Below, piece by piece: positions 26,285 through 35,263 of a stretch of DNA of 64,000 nt. Position numbers and translations under genes: made by a program. The notes under the pieces are model-generated. The model searched no databases, was not told the DNA's origin, and saw only the letters and a program-made list of their open reading frames with translations. The stretch comes from Pseudomonadota bacterium (GTDB taxonomy: Bacteria; Myxococcota_A; Polyangia; Polyangiales; Polyangiaceae): contig JAFAER010000021.1 in NCBI GenBank assembly GCA_023423895.1, positions 62,001 through 126,000 on the forward strand, given 5' to 3'. The stretch's first letter is position 1; each line of letters begins with the position of its first letter.

Positions 26285-26310
26285 CAATCAACCTGGTTCA
26301 ATCAACCTGG
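26285..26310. promoter_or_regulatory. 12-bp direct repeat in a divergent promoter region
   Basis: CAATCAACCTGG occurs at 26285-26296 and again at 26299-26310, spaced 14 bp start to start. It lies in the 86-bp spacer between the LeuA-like gene and the LuxR gene, 10 bases before the LuxR start. A candidate binding site for a regulator, perhaps the LuxR protein itself. Confidence 0.55.
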
Positions 26311-26320
26311 GGAGAGCAGC

Positions 26321-27439
26321 ATGGAACAAGCTGGGCTAGACGCAGCACGACTCTCGGTCGTGCAACACGGCACTCGGGCGAGCTTCCGCCGGCGCGTCAT
26401 GGATGCCATGCGTCAGCTCGTCCCCGCCTCCGGGGCGTTCATCTGCTTCGGAACCGAAGATGCCAGAGCGTATGGAGATTCTTCGCGTCTCGTCGATGGC
26501 ACGCCTCAAGTTCTGAAATCGGATGGCGCAACGCGCCTGACTCAGGCTTTCGGTTTCGAGACGAAAAGCGTCGTCGAGACGACGCGGCGCGTCTATCTCG
26601 TGAGCGAGCTCTATCCGGACGACGAGCGGATGAAGCTCCCGTACTTCGCGAGCCACGCGGAGAGCGGAATGAAACACGCTCTTCTCTTCTTCCTCCATGA
26701 AGGCGGCGTTCTGTTCGGCCTTGCCGGGCTCGAGCGCCGCGAGTCGGAAGGTGAGTTCACGCAGGCCGACGTGGAGCGGCTCGAAGCGCTCGGACCGTTC
26801 GTCGCAGCCGGTGCGCGTGCGCAGATTGCCTACGACGAGCTCTCCCGGGAGGCCGCCGCGCTCCGCGCGTTCAGCAAGGTGAGCGGCACGCTCTTCGTCG
26901 TCGATCGCGAGCGCAAGAAGGTCATCTGGGCAGCCAACCGCGATCGTGGCATCGAATGGGACACGGATGTCGGCTCGATCGAGGATCACGTGGTCGACGC
27001 CGCCGAGCAATCGCTCCAGGCGCGCGCGAAGGGTGAGGCTCTGCCGACGCCGCCGCGCCTGCCGTCCGGTGCGGTGGTTGCGGTCGCGAAGATCGAAGGT
27101 GACCCCGTCTTCAACAACGCCAAGTGCGCCATCCTCCGCGTCGAACCGCAGGAGAAGGCCGCGCCGATCGAAGGGCTCAGCAAGCGCGAACGCGAGATCG
27201 CCCGCCTGCTCGTGGCCGGCTACAGCGGCGTGAACGTTGCGGCGATCTCGGGGCTCTCCGAGAACACCGTTCGGACGTACGTGCGCCGGCTCTATCAGAA
27301 GCTCGGCGTCGCGAATCGTGCGGACCTCGTTCGCAAGCTGATGTCGCCGGCTGAAGCGAAGTCGAGCGCAGCGCCGTCGTCGGTGATCTCGCCGCCGGCG
27401 GACTCGTCGCTCGTCGACGGCGACGACACGCTCGACTGA
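26321..27439 (+). CDS. LuxR-family transcriptional regulator
   Basis: Start ATG at 26321 follows GGGGAGAGCAGC. The product is 372 aa. The N-terminal two thirds look like a GAF/PAS-type sensory region (FLHEGGVLFGLAGLERRESEGEF, then VVDRERKKVIWAANRDRG). A LuxR/GerE helix-turn-helix occupies about 286-342 (LSKREREIARLLVAGYSG, NVAAISGLSENTVRTYVRRL, KLGVANRADLVRKL). No receiver domain is seen, so the signal is probably a small molecule or protein bound by the N-terminal part. It is divergent from the LeuA-like enzyme and may control it through the shared spacer. Confidence 0.88.
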   Translation: MEQAGLDAARLSVVQHGTRASFRRRVMDAMRQLVPASGAFICFGTEDARAYGDSSRLVDGTPQVLKSDGATRLTQAFGFETKSVVETTRRVYLVSELYPDDERMKLPYFASHAESGMKHALLFFLHEGGVLFGLAGLERRESEGEFTQADVERLEALGPFVAAGARAQIAYDELSREAAALRAFSKVSGTLFVVDRERKKVIWAANRDRGIEWDTDVGSIEDHVVDAAEQSLQARAKGEALPTPPRLPSGAVVAVAKIEGDPVFNNAKCAILRVEPQEKAAPIEGLSKREREIARLLVAGYSGVNVAAISGLSENTVRTYVRRLYQKLGVANRADLVRKLMSPAEAKSSAAPSSVISPPADSSLVDGDDTLD

Positions 27440-27499
27440 GTCCACGGCAGATCGCCTGCGCGCGGGCTTCTCCTGCGCGCGGTGCTCGCCTTCGGCGCG

Positions 27500-28216
27500 T
27501 CAGTGCAGCTGCGGGTCGCCGGGCTCGACGAAGATGCGCTCTTCGCTCGGCGCACCCATGCGCACGAACCGGACGAGCGACTCGCGCTGCGCCGGCTGGA
27601 GCCCCACGAGCTCCACGCCGAGGCCCTTGAAGCCTGGCTCGGCGATCGCGCGCCGGACGACGACGTCGAACATCATGACCTGATCGCCCGACCGGAGGCC
27701 GAGCTGGGCGCGCGTCCCGATCGGCATGACGACATCCGTGCGGATCGCCATCCCGTTCTCCGAGATGTCGCGCGTCATCGTCGTCTTGCCGTCGAAGACG
27801 ACGTCGAGCTGCAGCTTGAACCGCTCCGACGCCCGGCGGACCTTGTCGCTGGCCTTGGCCGCGGCCAATCCCGCCTTCTCGCGCACTTTCAGCTTGTGGA
27901 TGAACTGATCCCACGCGCGTGCGTTCGCGAGCGGTCCCCAGAACTGGAGACCGATGCCGGGCACGGCGCCTTCGCCCTTCGCCTCGGGCGTCGGCACGGT
28001 GTGGACGACCATGGCATGGCCGGCGACGATGACGTCTTCGGGGAGCACGAGCTCCACTTTCACGAGCTGCCGCAGCGCGGGAGGCGCGTCGGTGCGAATG
28101 AAGACGCCGCGGAAGCTGACGTCGTTCGTGAGCAGCTCGATGTTCTGGTTCCGCCGGAGGACCCTCGCGATAATCCGAGCGGGATAGCGAGCCTCGCGCC
28201 GCTTGTCCGGGGACAT
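27500..28216 (-). CDS. Tandem PilZ-domain protein
   Basis: From the ATG at 28216 the product is 238 aa (a GTG at 28234 is an alternative). Two PilZ domains are visible. The first has RREARYPARI and, downstream, NDVSFRGVFIRT; the second has RRASERFKLQLDV and RDISENGMAIRTD. Each keeps the RxxxR and (D/N)xSxxG elements that bind cyclic di-GMP, so both may be competent. No output domain is fused, suggesting action by protein-protein contact. It stands alone between a convergent LuxR gene and dnaK. Confidence 0.85.
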   Translation of the reverse strand: MSPDKRREARYPARIIARVLRRNQNIELLTNDVSFRGVFIRTDAPPALRQLVKVELVLPEDVIVAGHAMVVHTVPTPEAKGEGAVPGIGLQFWGPLANARAWDQFIHKLKVREKAGLAAAKASDKVRRASERFKLQLDVVFDGKTTMTRDISENGMAIRTDVVMPIGTRAQLGLRSGDQVMMFDVVVRRAIAEPGFKGLGVELVGLQPAQRESLVRFVRMGAPSEERIFVEPGDPQLH

Positions 28217-28336
28217 CGACACGAGCGTACGCACGTGCCGCAGGCGAGGGAAGGGCCGCGGCCCCTCGCCGCGCTGCCGGCAAGACCTTAAGGGGAATCC
28301 ACTATCGACGCCGCTCGACGTCGTCCGGACGCCGCG

Positions 28337-30166
28337 TCAGCCCGTGCCGTAGAGCGACTCGGCGATCTTGAACGTGAGCGCTTCGAGGTCCTGGTACTGC
28401 GAGCGAATGCTCGTGAGGTCGCCCTGCTGATCGATCAGCTCGCGCAGCCGCTTGCAGCTGTCGCGCGTGCGCTCGATCATCTCGCCGTCGACGAGGTCCT
28501 GGTAGCCCTCGAGCGCGGCCTCCGTCGTGTAGAGGAGCGTCTCGGCCTGGTTGCGAACCTCGGCGAGCTCCTTGCGCACGGCGTCGGCGGCCTGATGACG
28601 CTCACCCTCGCCGATGATGCGCTCGATCTCGTCCTTGTTCAGGCCGCTCGTGGGCGTGATGTTCATCTGCTGCGAGCGGCCCGAGCCGAGGTCCTTCGCG
28701 TCGATCGAGACGACGCCGTTCGCGTCGATGCGGAACGTCACCGAGATCTTCGGGACGCCGCGCGGCGCCGGCGGGATGCCCGTGAGCTCGAAGCGCGCGA
28801 GGCTGCGGTTGTCCGCGGCCATCGGGCGTTCGCCCTGGAGCACGTGGATCGGAACGAAGTTCTGGTTGTCGACGCTCGTCGTGAAGATCTCGTTCCGCTC
28901 GGTCGGGATCGTCGTGTTGCGCGGGATGAGCGCGGTGAAGACGCCGCCTCCCGTCTCCACGCCGAGCGAGAGCGGCGTGACGTCGAGGAGGAGCATCTCG
29001 ACCGCCGGCTCGTCGCCGAGCGCGGAGCCCTGGAGCGCGGCGCCCGCGGCGACGACCTCGTCGGGGTTGACGCCCTTGTTCGGCTCCTTGCCGAAGAACT
29101 CCTTCACCGCCTTCACGACGGAGGGCATGCGCGTCATGCCACCGACGAGGACGACGGACTGGATGTCTTGCGGCGTGAGCTTCGCGTCCTGGAGGCAGCG
29201 CCGGCACGGCTCGAGGCTGCGCTCGACGAGGTCGCTGGTGAGGAGCTCGAGCTCCGTCCGCGTCATCGTCTTCTGGACGTGGAGCGGCTCGCCCTTCGAA
29301 TTCGTCGCGATGAACGGGAGGTTGATCTCCGTCTCGAGTGAGGAGCTGAGCTCGTGTTTTGCCTTCTCCGCGGCCTCCTTGAGGCGCTGGAGGGCCATTC
29401 GATCCTTCTTCAGATCGACGCCGTTCTCCTTCTGGAACGACTCGGCGATCGCGTCGACGATGCGAAGGTCGAAGTCCTCGCCGCCGAGATACGTATCGCC
29501 GTTCGTGGCGCGGACGCTGAACACGCCCTCCTGGATCTCGAGGATCGAGATATCGAAGGTGCCACCCCCGAGGTCGTAGACCGCGATGCGCTCGGACGAC
29601 TTCTTGTCGAGGCCGTACGCGATGGCGGCGGCCGTCGGCTCGTTGATGATGCGTTTGACGTCGAGGCCGGCGATCTTGCCCGCGTCGCGCGTGGCCTGCC
29701 GCTGCGCGTCGTCGAAGTAAGCGGGGACGGTGACGACGGCCTCGGTGACGGTCTCGCCGAGATACGCCTCGGCGACCTCCTTCATCCGCGCCAGCACCAT
29801 CGCGCTGACCTCCGGAGGAGACATGTCCTTGCCCGCGACGTTGACCCACGCATCGCCGTTCGGCGCTTCGATGATCCTGTACGGGCTCCGCTCGACCTGC
29901 CGTCGGGCCTCGGGGTCCCGGTACTTGCGCCCGATCAGGCGCTTCACCGCGTAGACGGTGTTCTGCGCGTTGGTCACCGCCTGGCGCTTCGCCGGCTGGC
30001 CGACGAGGCGCTCACCGCTCGCCGTGAAGCCGACGATGGACGGCGTCGTACGCGCGCCCTCCGCGTTGGGGATGATTCGAGTGTCTACCTTGCCGGTCGG
30101 GCTCGTCTCGACGATCGCCACACAGGAGTTCGTCGTGCCCAGGTCGATGCCGATGACCTTCGCCAT
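28337..30166 (-). CDS. dnaK: Chaperone protein DnaK (Hsp70)
   Basis: The 609-aa protein starts MAKVIGIDLGTTNSCVAIVE and shows the Hsp70 nucleotide-binding domain (phosphate loop GIDLGTTNS, AYFDDAQRQATRDAGKIAGL, IAVYDLGGGTFDISIL, VVLVGGMTRMP) and the substrate-binding domain (LLLDVTPLSLGVETGGG, NTTIPTERNEIFTT). The C-terminal helical lid ends YGTG without the long charged EEVD/EEVKDKK-like tail. It lies 6 bases after grpE in the same orientation, so the two form an operon; dnaJ is not adjacent. Confidence 0.97.
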   Translation of the reverse strand: MAKVIGIDLGTTNSCVAIVETSPTGKVDTRIIPNAEGARTTPSIVGFTASGERLVGQPAKRQAVTNAQNTVYAVKRLIGRKYRDPEARRQVERSPYRIIEAPNGDAWVNVAGKDMSPPEVSAMVLARMKEVAEAYLGETVTEAVVTVPAYFDDAQRQATRDAGKIAGLDVKRIINEPTAAAIAYGLDKKSSERIAVYDLGGGTFDISILEIQEGVFSVRATNGDTYLGGEDFDLRIVDAIAESFQKENGVDLKKDRMALQRLKEAAEKAKHELSSSLETEINLPFIATNSKGEPLHVQKTMTRTELELLTSDLVERSLEPCRRCLQDAKLTPQDIQSVVLVGGMTRMPSVVKAVKEFFGKEPNKGVNPDEVVAAGAALQGSALGDEPAVEMLLLDVTPLSLGVETGGGVFTALIPRNTTIPTERNEIFTTSVDNQNFVPIHVLQGERPMAADNRSLARFELTGIPPAPRGVPKISVTFRIDANGVVSIDAKDLGSGRSQQMNITPTSGLNKDEIERIIGEGERHQAADAVRKELAEVRNQAETLLYTTEAALEGYQDLVDGEMIERTRDSCKRLRELIDQQGDLTSIRSQYQDLEALTFKIAESLYGTG

Positions 30167-30172
30167 TTCCCC

Positions 30173-30787
30173 TCACTCGGACGCGGCGCCTTCACTCCCG
30201 GCGGACTTCGGCTTTGCCACGACGACCATGGCAGGGCGAATCAGACGCTCTCCCTGAACGTATCCGGGCTGCACCTCGGCGACGACGGTGCCCGCCGGGT
30301 GCTCGTCGGTCTCGACCTGCTGGATCGCCTCGTGGTGCGTGGGATCGAACTGTGAGCCGACGGACGGCACCTTCGTGATGCCTCCACGCGCGAGCGTGTC
30401 GAGGTACTGGCGAAGCACCATCTGGAGGCCCTCGGCGACCGCCTTCACGTCGGTCGCGCGCTGCGCGCTGTTGATCGCGCGTTCGAGGTTGTCGAACACG
30501 GGGAGAAACTCTTTCAGGAGGTCCTCCTTGCCGGCCTTGCGCGTGTCCTCGAGCTCACGGCGCGAGCGCTTGCGGAAGTTGTCGAAGTCTGCCGCCGTGC
30601 GCATCCACTGGTCCTTCAGACGCGCGGCCTCCGCCCTGGCCTCCGCCAGCGGATCGGCAGGCTCGACTGCACCCTGGCCCTGTTCTCCGCCCGCAGCGGT
30701 ACCGTTGTTGGAGGGAGGGGTGATCTCGCCGTTCGTCTCGGACTCGGGCGTAGCAGCAGCGTTCTTCTGATCCGTTTCAGCAGGCAT
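30173..30787 (-). CDS. grpE: Nucleotide exchange factor GrpE
   Basis: From the ATG at 30787, behind an AAGGAACGG-like ribosome-binding site, the product is 204 aa. The N-terminal 50 residues are acidic and disordered. A long helix follows (LKDQWMRTAADFDNFRKRSRRELEDTR), then a conserved segment (LPVFDNLERAI) and the C-terminal beta domain (FDPTHHEAIQQVETDEHPAGTV, then VQPGYVQGERLIRPAMVVV). It promotes ADP release from DnaK, which is encoded immediately downstream. Confidence 0.95.
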   Translation of the reverse strand: MPAETDQKNAAATPESETNGEITPPSNNGTAAGGEQGQGAVEPADPLAEARAEAARLKDQWMRTAADFDNFRKRSRRELEDTRKAGKEDLLKEFLPVFDNLERAINSAQRATDVKAVAEGLQMVLRQYLDTLARGGITKVPSVGSQFDPTHHEAIQQVETDEHPAGTVVAEVQPGYVQGERLIRPAMVVVAKPKSAGSEGAASE

Positions 30788-30809
30788 CTCAGCCGTTCCT
30801 TGGCCCCCG

Positions 30810-30815
30810 ACTATA
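30810..30815 (-). promoter_or_regulatory. Possible -10 element of the grpE-dnaK promoter
   Basis: On the minus strand TATAGT lies 22 bases upstream of the grpE ATG. No good TTGACA-like -35 is visible, so the promoter class is unclear. The divergent helicase gene starts within about 100 bases. Confidence 0.3.
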
Positions 30816-30904
30816 CCTGAAGTCACGCGCCCGAACACAGGGCTGTGGCAGTCGACAACCTGGACTCTGGCGCCTCGAACCTGGGGGGGCTAAGCCGAAA
30901 CGGA

Positions 30905-33379
30905 ATGCAAGACGCGCCCCACACGCGTGGCCCCGGCGACGCAGGTCTCTCCCAAGCCGGGGATCGCCAGGTGGTCCCGCTCAACGAGCCTCAAGCTGAA
31001 GCGGTAGCTCACGTCGGCGGGCCGCTCCTCGTCTTCGCCGGAGCGGGCAGCGGGAAGACCCGCGTGATCACGTTTCGCATCGCGAACCTCGTCGCGCGCG
31101 AGCGCGTCGCTCCGTGGCGCATCCTGGCCGTCACGTTCACGAACAAGGCGGCCGGCGAGATGCGCAGCCGCCTCGAGCGTCCCGATCTGCTCGGACCGGT
31201 CGCGCGCGACCTGTGGGTCGGCACGTTCCACGCGACCTGCGCGAAGTTCCTTCGTCTGTTCCCGGAGGCGATCACGCGGACGAAGAGCTTCGTCATCTAC
31301 GACACGACCGACCAAAAGGCCGTCGTCTCGCGCGTCCTCCGCGACATGAACCTGGACGATCGGCGCTACTCGCCGAAGTCCGTCCTCGCTCGCATCCACA
31401 AGGAGAAGCAGGAGGGCCGCGGACCGGACGAGATGAACCTCGACAGCTACCTCGACGACGCCATCCAGAAGGCATACCGCCGCTACGAGGAGGCGCTCCG
31501 GGCCGCGAACGCGCTCGACTTCGAGGATCTGATCCTCTCCGTCGTCCGCGTGCTCGAAGCTCCGAACGAGGGCGCGTCGCCCGAGGTGCTCCGCGCGAAG
31601 GAAGCCCTCGAGAAGAAGTTCGACTACATCCTGGTCGACGAGTTCCAGGACACGAACCAGATCCAGTACCGCCTCCTCAAGCGGCTCGCGGCGCGGACGC
31701 GGAACCTCTGCGTCGTCGGCGACGACGACCAGTCGATCTACCGCTGGCGCGGCGCGGACGTCCGCAACATCCGCTACTTCCGGCGAGACTGGCCGGACGC
31801 GAAGGTCGTGAAGCTCGAGCAGAACTACCGCTCGTCGCAGAACATCGTGTCTTCGGCGCTGGCCGTCATCGCGCCCTCGACGACGCGCGAGCCGAAGGAG
31901 CTGTGGACGGAGAACGACTCCGGCTCACAGATCCGTGTCATCGCCTGCGCCGACGAGCGCGACGAGGCCGCGTGTGTGGTCCGCGCCATCCGCGACGCGC
32001 GCGATGCCGGTATCAGCCCGAAAGAGATCGCCGTCTTCTACCGCGTGCACGCGCAGTCCCGCGTCCTCGAAGAAGCGCTGCGCTCCGTCAATCTGCCGTA
32101 CCAGATCGTGGGCGGCACGAAGTTCTACGATCGCGCCGAGGTGAAGGACGCACTGGCGTACCTTCGCGTGCTCGTCAATCCGAGGAGCGACGTCGACCTC
32201 CTCCGCATTATCAACACGCCGGCGCGTGGGATCGGCAACACGACCGTCGAGCGGCTCGCGACGTATGCGACGACACAGCGGCTCTCGCTCTTCGAGGCGC
32301 TCGGCCGCCTGGAAGACTTCGCCGAAGACCTCGGGTCGGCGGCCAAGAAGCGGCTCGGGCAATTCCGCGAGCTGATGAACCTCCTCATCGGGGAGGCGAA
32401 AGATCGCCCGGCCGCCGAGGTGCTCCGGATCGTCCTCGCGAAGAGCGGCTACAAGAAAGCGCTCGAGGACGAAGACACCGCCGAGGCAGAAGGGCGGCTC
32501 GAGAACCTCGCCGAGCTCGAAGGCTCGATGAGCGACTACGAGACGGAGGCAGAGGCGCGAGGTGAGCCGCCCACCTTGGACGGATTCCTCGAGCGTGTCT
32601 CGCTCGTGAGCGACACGGACAACGTCGGTGACGTCGAGAAGGTCACGCTGATGACCATCCACGGCGCGAAGGGCCTCGAGTTCGAGCTCGTGCTCCTCAC
32701 TGGAATGGAGGAGGACATGTTCCCGTACCGGAACCAGGAGCCTCGCTCGCCGGAGGAGATGGAAGAGGAGCGACGCCTCGCGTACGTCGCGATCACGCGC
32801 GCGCGTCATCACTTGATCGTGACGCACACGCGGCAGCGGCAGATCTTCGGCACGACGCGCATGGGCGTGCCGAGTCGCTTCGTCGGAGACCTCCCGCCCG
32901 ACGCGATCGAGCACCTCGAGACGGCGGCCGCGCGCGCTGCGGGCGCGTCGGGGCGGTGGATCGACCGCGACTCGATGTCCGCGCCCACGTCGTGGCGCTC
33001 GCGTCCGTCGTCGGCGACGCCGGCGTGGCGTCATCCGATGGATCGCGATCGCGCACGTGCGGAGGGAGCGTCTCGGGAAGACGTCGTTCCGAGCGAGTGG
33101 GGACCGGGCCCGGCGGCCTGGCGAGGCGGCGCGTCTTCATCCGGCGGGCGGCATCGCGCAGAGGCTCCGGCGCGCGAGCCGGGCGAGCGCTTCGTCGACT
33201 ACGACGCGAGCGACATCCAGGACGCCGCCGAGCTCCGCCGCGGGAGCAAGGTCGTCCACGAGCGCTTCGGGCGTGGCGAGGTCATGCAGATCGTCAACGC
33301 CGGCGAGCCGGCGGTGGTCGCCTTCTTCCCGGGCTGGGGCGAGAAGAAGGTGCTCGCGCGCTTCCTCAAGCTCGGGTGA
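30905..33379 (+). CDS. UvrD/PcrA-type superfamily 1 DNA helicase
   Basis: The ATG at 30905 gives an 824-aa protein (a GTG at 30845 would add 20). All SF1A motifs are present: Q-motif LNEPQAEAV, Walker A AGAGSGKT at 45-52, TFTNKAAGEM, DEFQDTNQIQY, DDDQSIYRWRGAD, QNYRSSQNI, VTLMTIHGAKGLEF and AYVAITRAR. The C-terminal end (SKVVHERFGRGEVMQI, then FPGWGEKKVL) is the Tudor-like domain of PcrA/UvrD that contacts RNA polymerase. It unwinds DNA 3' to 5' in excision repair and removal of stalled complexes. It is divergent from grpE. Confidence 0.95.
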   Translation: MQDAPHTRGPGDAGLSQAGDRQVVPLNEPQAEAVAHVGGPLLVFAGAGSGKTRVITFRIANLVARERVAPWRILAVTFTNKAAGEMRSRLERPDLLGPVARDLWVGTFHATCAKFLRLFPEAITRTKSFVIYDTTDQKAVVSRVLRDMNLDDRRYSPKSVLARIHKEKQEGRGPDEMNLDSYLDDAIQKAYRRYEEALRAANALDFEDLILSVVRVLEAPNEGASPEVLRAKEALEKKFDYILVDEFQDTNQIQYRLLKRLAARTRNLCVVGDDDQSIYRWRGADVRNIRYFRRDWPDAKVVKLEQNYRSSQNIVSSALAVIAPSTTREPKELWTENDSGSQIRVIACADERDEAACVVRAIRDARDAGISPKEIAVFYRVHAQSRVLEEALRSVNLPYQIVGGTKFYDRAEVKDALAYLRVLVNPRSDVDLLRIINTPARGIGNTTVERLATYATTQRLSLFEALGRLEDFAEDLGSAAKKRLGQFRELMNLLIGEAKDRPAAEVLRIVLAKSGYKKALEDEDTAEAEGRLENLAELEGSMSDYETEAEARGEPPTLDGFLERVSLVSDTDNVGDVEKVTLMTIHGAKGLEFELVLLTGMEEDMFPYRNQEPRSPEEMEEERRLAYVAITRARHHLIVTHTRQRQIFGTTRMGVPSRFVGDLPPDAIEHLETAAARAAGASGRWIDRDSMSAPTSWRSRPSSATPAWRHPMDRDRARAEGASREDVVPSEWGPGPAAWRGGASSSGGRHRAEAPAREPGERFVDYDASDIQDAAELRRGSKVVHERFGRGEVMQIVNAGEPAVVAFFPGWGEKKVLARFLKLG

Positions 33380-33426
33380 GCGGCTTCGACGTGAAGCAGC
33401 GGCGAGGCTGTTAGGATCGGCGCCGC

Positions 33427-35250
33427 GTGTCGACCGAAGCATCGATCGCGTTCGTCATCCTTGCGGTCACGATCGTCCTCTTCGTGAGCGATCGGCTCCG
33501 TCTCGACGTCGTCGCGCTCCTCTCGCTGCTGGCGCTCACGATCAGCGGTGTTGCACCGCTCGAGGTCGCGCTGTCCGGCTTCTCGAACCCGGCCGTGATC
33601 ATGATCGGGGGCCTCTTCGTCGTCGGCGCTGCGCTCACGGAGACCGGGGTGGCCGACTGGCTCGGCAGGAGGCTCGAGGCGATCGCCGGCTCCTCCGAAG
33701 CGCGCGTCACCGCCGTCGTGATGGTGGCGACAGCCTTCGTCTCCGCGTTCATGAGCTCGACGGGCACCGTCGCGATCCTCCTGCCCATCGTCGGCACGAT
33801 CGCGCTCCGGCGAGGTATTGCCCCCGGGCGCCTGCTGATGCCGCTCGCCTTCGCCGCCCATCTCGGCAGCAATCTGACGTTGATCAGTACGCCGCCGAAC
33901 CTCCTCGTGAGCGATACGCTCCGCGCCGCCGGTCACCCTCCGTTTCGGTTCTTCGACTTCGCGGTCCCAGGTGTCATCGTCCTCGTCGCCGGTGTCGCGT
34001 TCATGGTCCTGGTGGGCGCTCGTTTCCTGCCTGCTGCGGGAGAGGCGACGCTCCAGCACCGCACGTTGACCCAGGCGGACCTCGCTGCCGAATATGGTCT
34101 CGGCAGCGCGCTCCGGCGCGTGCGCATCGCGGCATCCTCGAAGCTCGTCGGGATCACGCTTGCCGGCGCCGATCTCCGCGCGGCGCACTCCGTCACGGTC
34201 GCCGCGATCATCCGAGGAGGCGAGTCCGTCCGCGTCGTGCCTCGCGTCGTCTTCATGGCTGGCGACGAGCTTCACATCCTTGGGAATGACGAGGCCGTCG
34301 CTGCCCTCGTGCGCTACTTCGACGTCGAGCTGCTCGACCCGCCGTCGACGTTCACGTTGCCGCCGGAGGAGTCGCTCGCAGAGCTCGTGCTTCCGCGTCG
34401 CTCGCGTCTCGTCGGTCGGACGTTGCGCGACGCCAAGTTCCGAGATCGGTATCGCGCCAATGTCTTCGGCGTGCGCCGGCGCGAAGGTGGCGAGATGGCC
34501 TGCCACACGACGCCCGCCGCGCTCCGCGACCTTGAGCTGCGCGCCGGCGACACACTGCTCGTGAAGGGCCGCCGCAAGTACCTCCGCAATCTCCACGACG
34601 AGCGCGCGAACCTCATCCTGGTCGCAGAGCCCGACGCGATGGGGAGTGTGCTCCTCGACCGGCCGCGTGCTCTCGGCGCGATCGCGACGACGTTTGCGAT
34701 GCTCGTCGTGATGGCGTTCGGCTGGCTGCCCAACGTCGTCGCGGTCCTCCTCGCGGCGACGATCCTCGTCGTCACGGGCTGCGTCCGCGCGGCGGACGTG
34801 TATCGCTCGGTGAACTGGGAGAGCATCATCCTGATCGCCGGGATGATCCCGCTCGCCACCGCGCTCGAGCAGACCGGTGGCACCGCGCTCGTCGTCGCCG
34901 CCGTGGAGAAGCAGCTCCACGGAGCGAGCCCCACCGTCGTGCTCGCTCTTCTCGTGGCCATCACCTCGACGATGGGGATGGTCCTCTCCAACACCGCCAC
35001 GGCCGTCCTCGTCGCGCCGATCGCGATCCGGCTCGCGACGGCGTTCGACCTGGCACCGCAGCCGCTCCTGATGGGCGTCGCTTTCGCATCGTCGGCGGCG
35101 TTCGCCACGCCGATCGCGTCGCCGGTGAACGTGCTCGTCATGACGCCCGGCAACTATCGGTTCGGCGACTACGTCAAGGTCGGGCTCCCGCTGCAGCTCC
35201 TCGTCCTGACGACCGCGGTCGTGGTCATCCCGCTCGTCTGGCCGTTCTGA
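33427..35250 (+). CDS. SLC13/DASS-family permease with two RCK_C domains
   Basis: The GTG-started 607-aa inner-membrane protein has two groups of TM helices flanking a cytoplasmic part. Each half carries a DASS clamshell signature (SSTGTVAILLPI near 110 and SNTATAVLVAPI near 520), the usual Na+/anion site. The central region (about 220-400) holds two TrkA-C/RCK_C-like domains (KLVGITLAGADLRAAHSVTV and RLVGRTLRDAKFRDRY). Such proteins usually carry sulfate, dicarboxylate or phosphate; the substrate cannot be fixed from sequence alone. Confidence 0.88.
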   Translation: MSTEASIAFVILAVTIVLFVSDRLRLDVVALLSLLALTISGVAPLEVALSGFSNPAVIMIGGLFVVGAALTETGVADWLGRRLEAIAGSSEARVTAVVMVATAFVSAFMSSTGTVAILLPIVGTIALRRGIAPGRLLMPLAFAAHLGSNLTLISTPPNLLVSDTLRAAGHPPFRFFDFAVPGVIVLVAGVAFMVLVGARFLPAAGEATLQHRTLTQADLAAEYGLGSALRRVRIAASSKLVGITLAGADLRAAHSVTVAAIIRGGESVRVVPRVVFMAGDELHILGNDEAVAALVRYFDVELLDPPSTFTLPPEESLAELVLPRRSRLVGRTLRDAKFRDRYRANVFGVRRREGGEMACHTTPAALRDLELRAGDTLLVKGRRKYLRNLHDERANLILVAEPDAMGSVLLDRPRALGAIATTFAMLVVMAFGWLPNVVAVLLAATILVVTGCVRAADVYRSVNWESIILIAGMIPLATALEQTGGTALVVAAVEKQLHGASPTVVLALLVAITSTMGMVLSNTATAVLVAPIAIRLATAFDLAPQPLLMGVAFASSAAFATPIASPVNVLVMTPGNYRFGDYVKVGLPLQLLVLTTAVVVIPLVWPF

Positions 35251-35263
35251 GCGAGGCGCGCCG

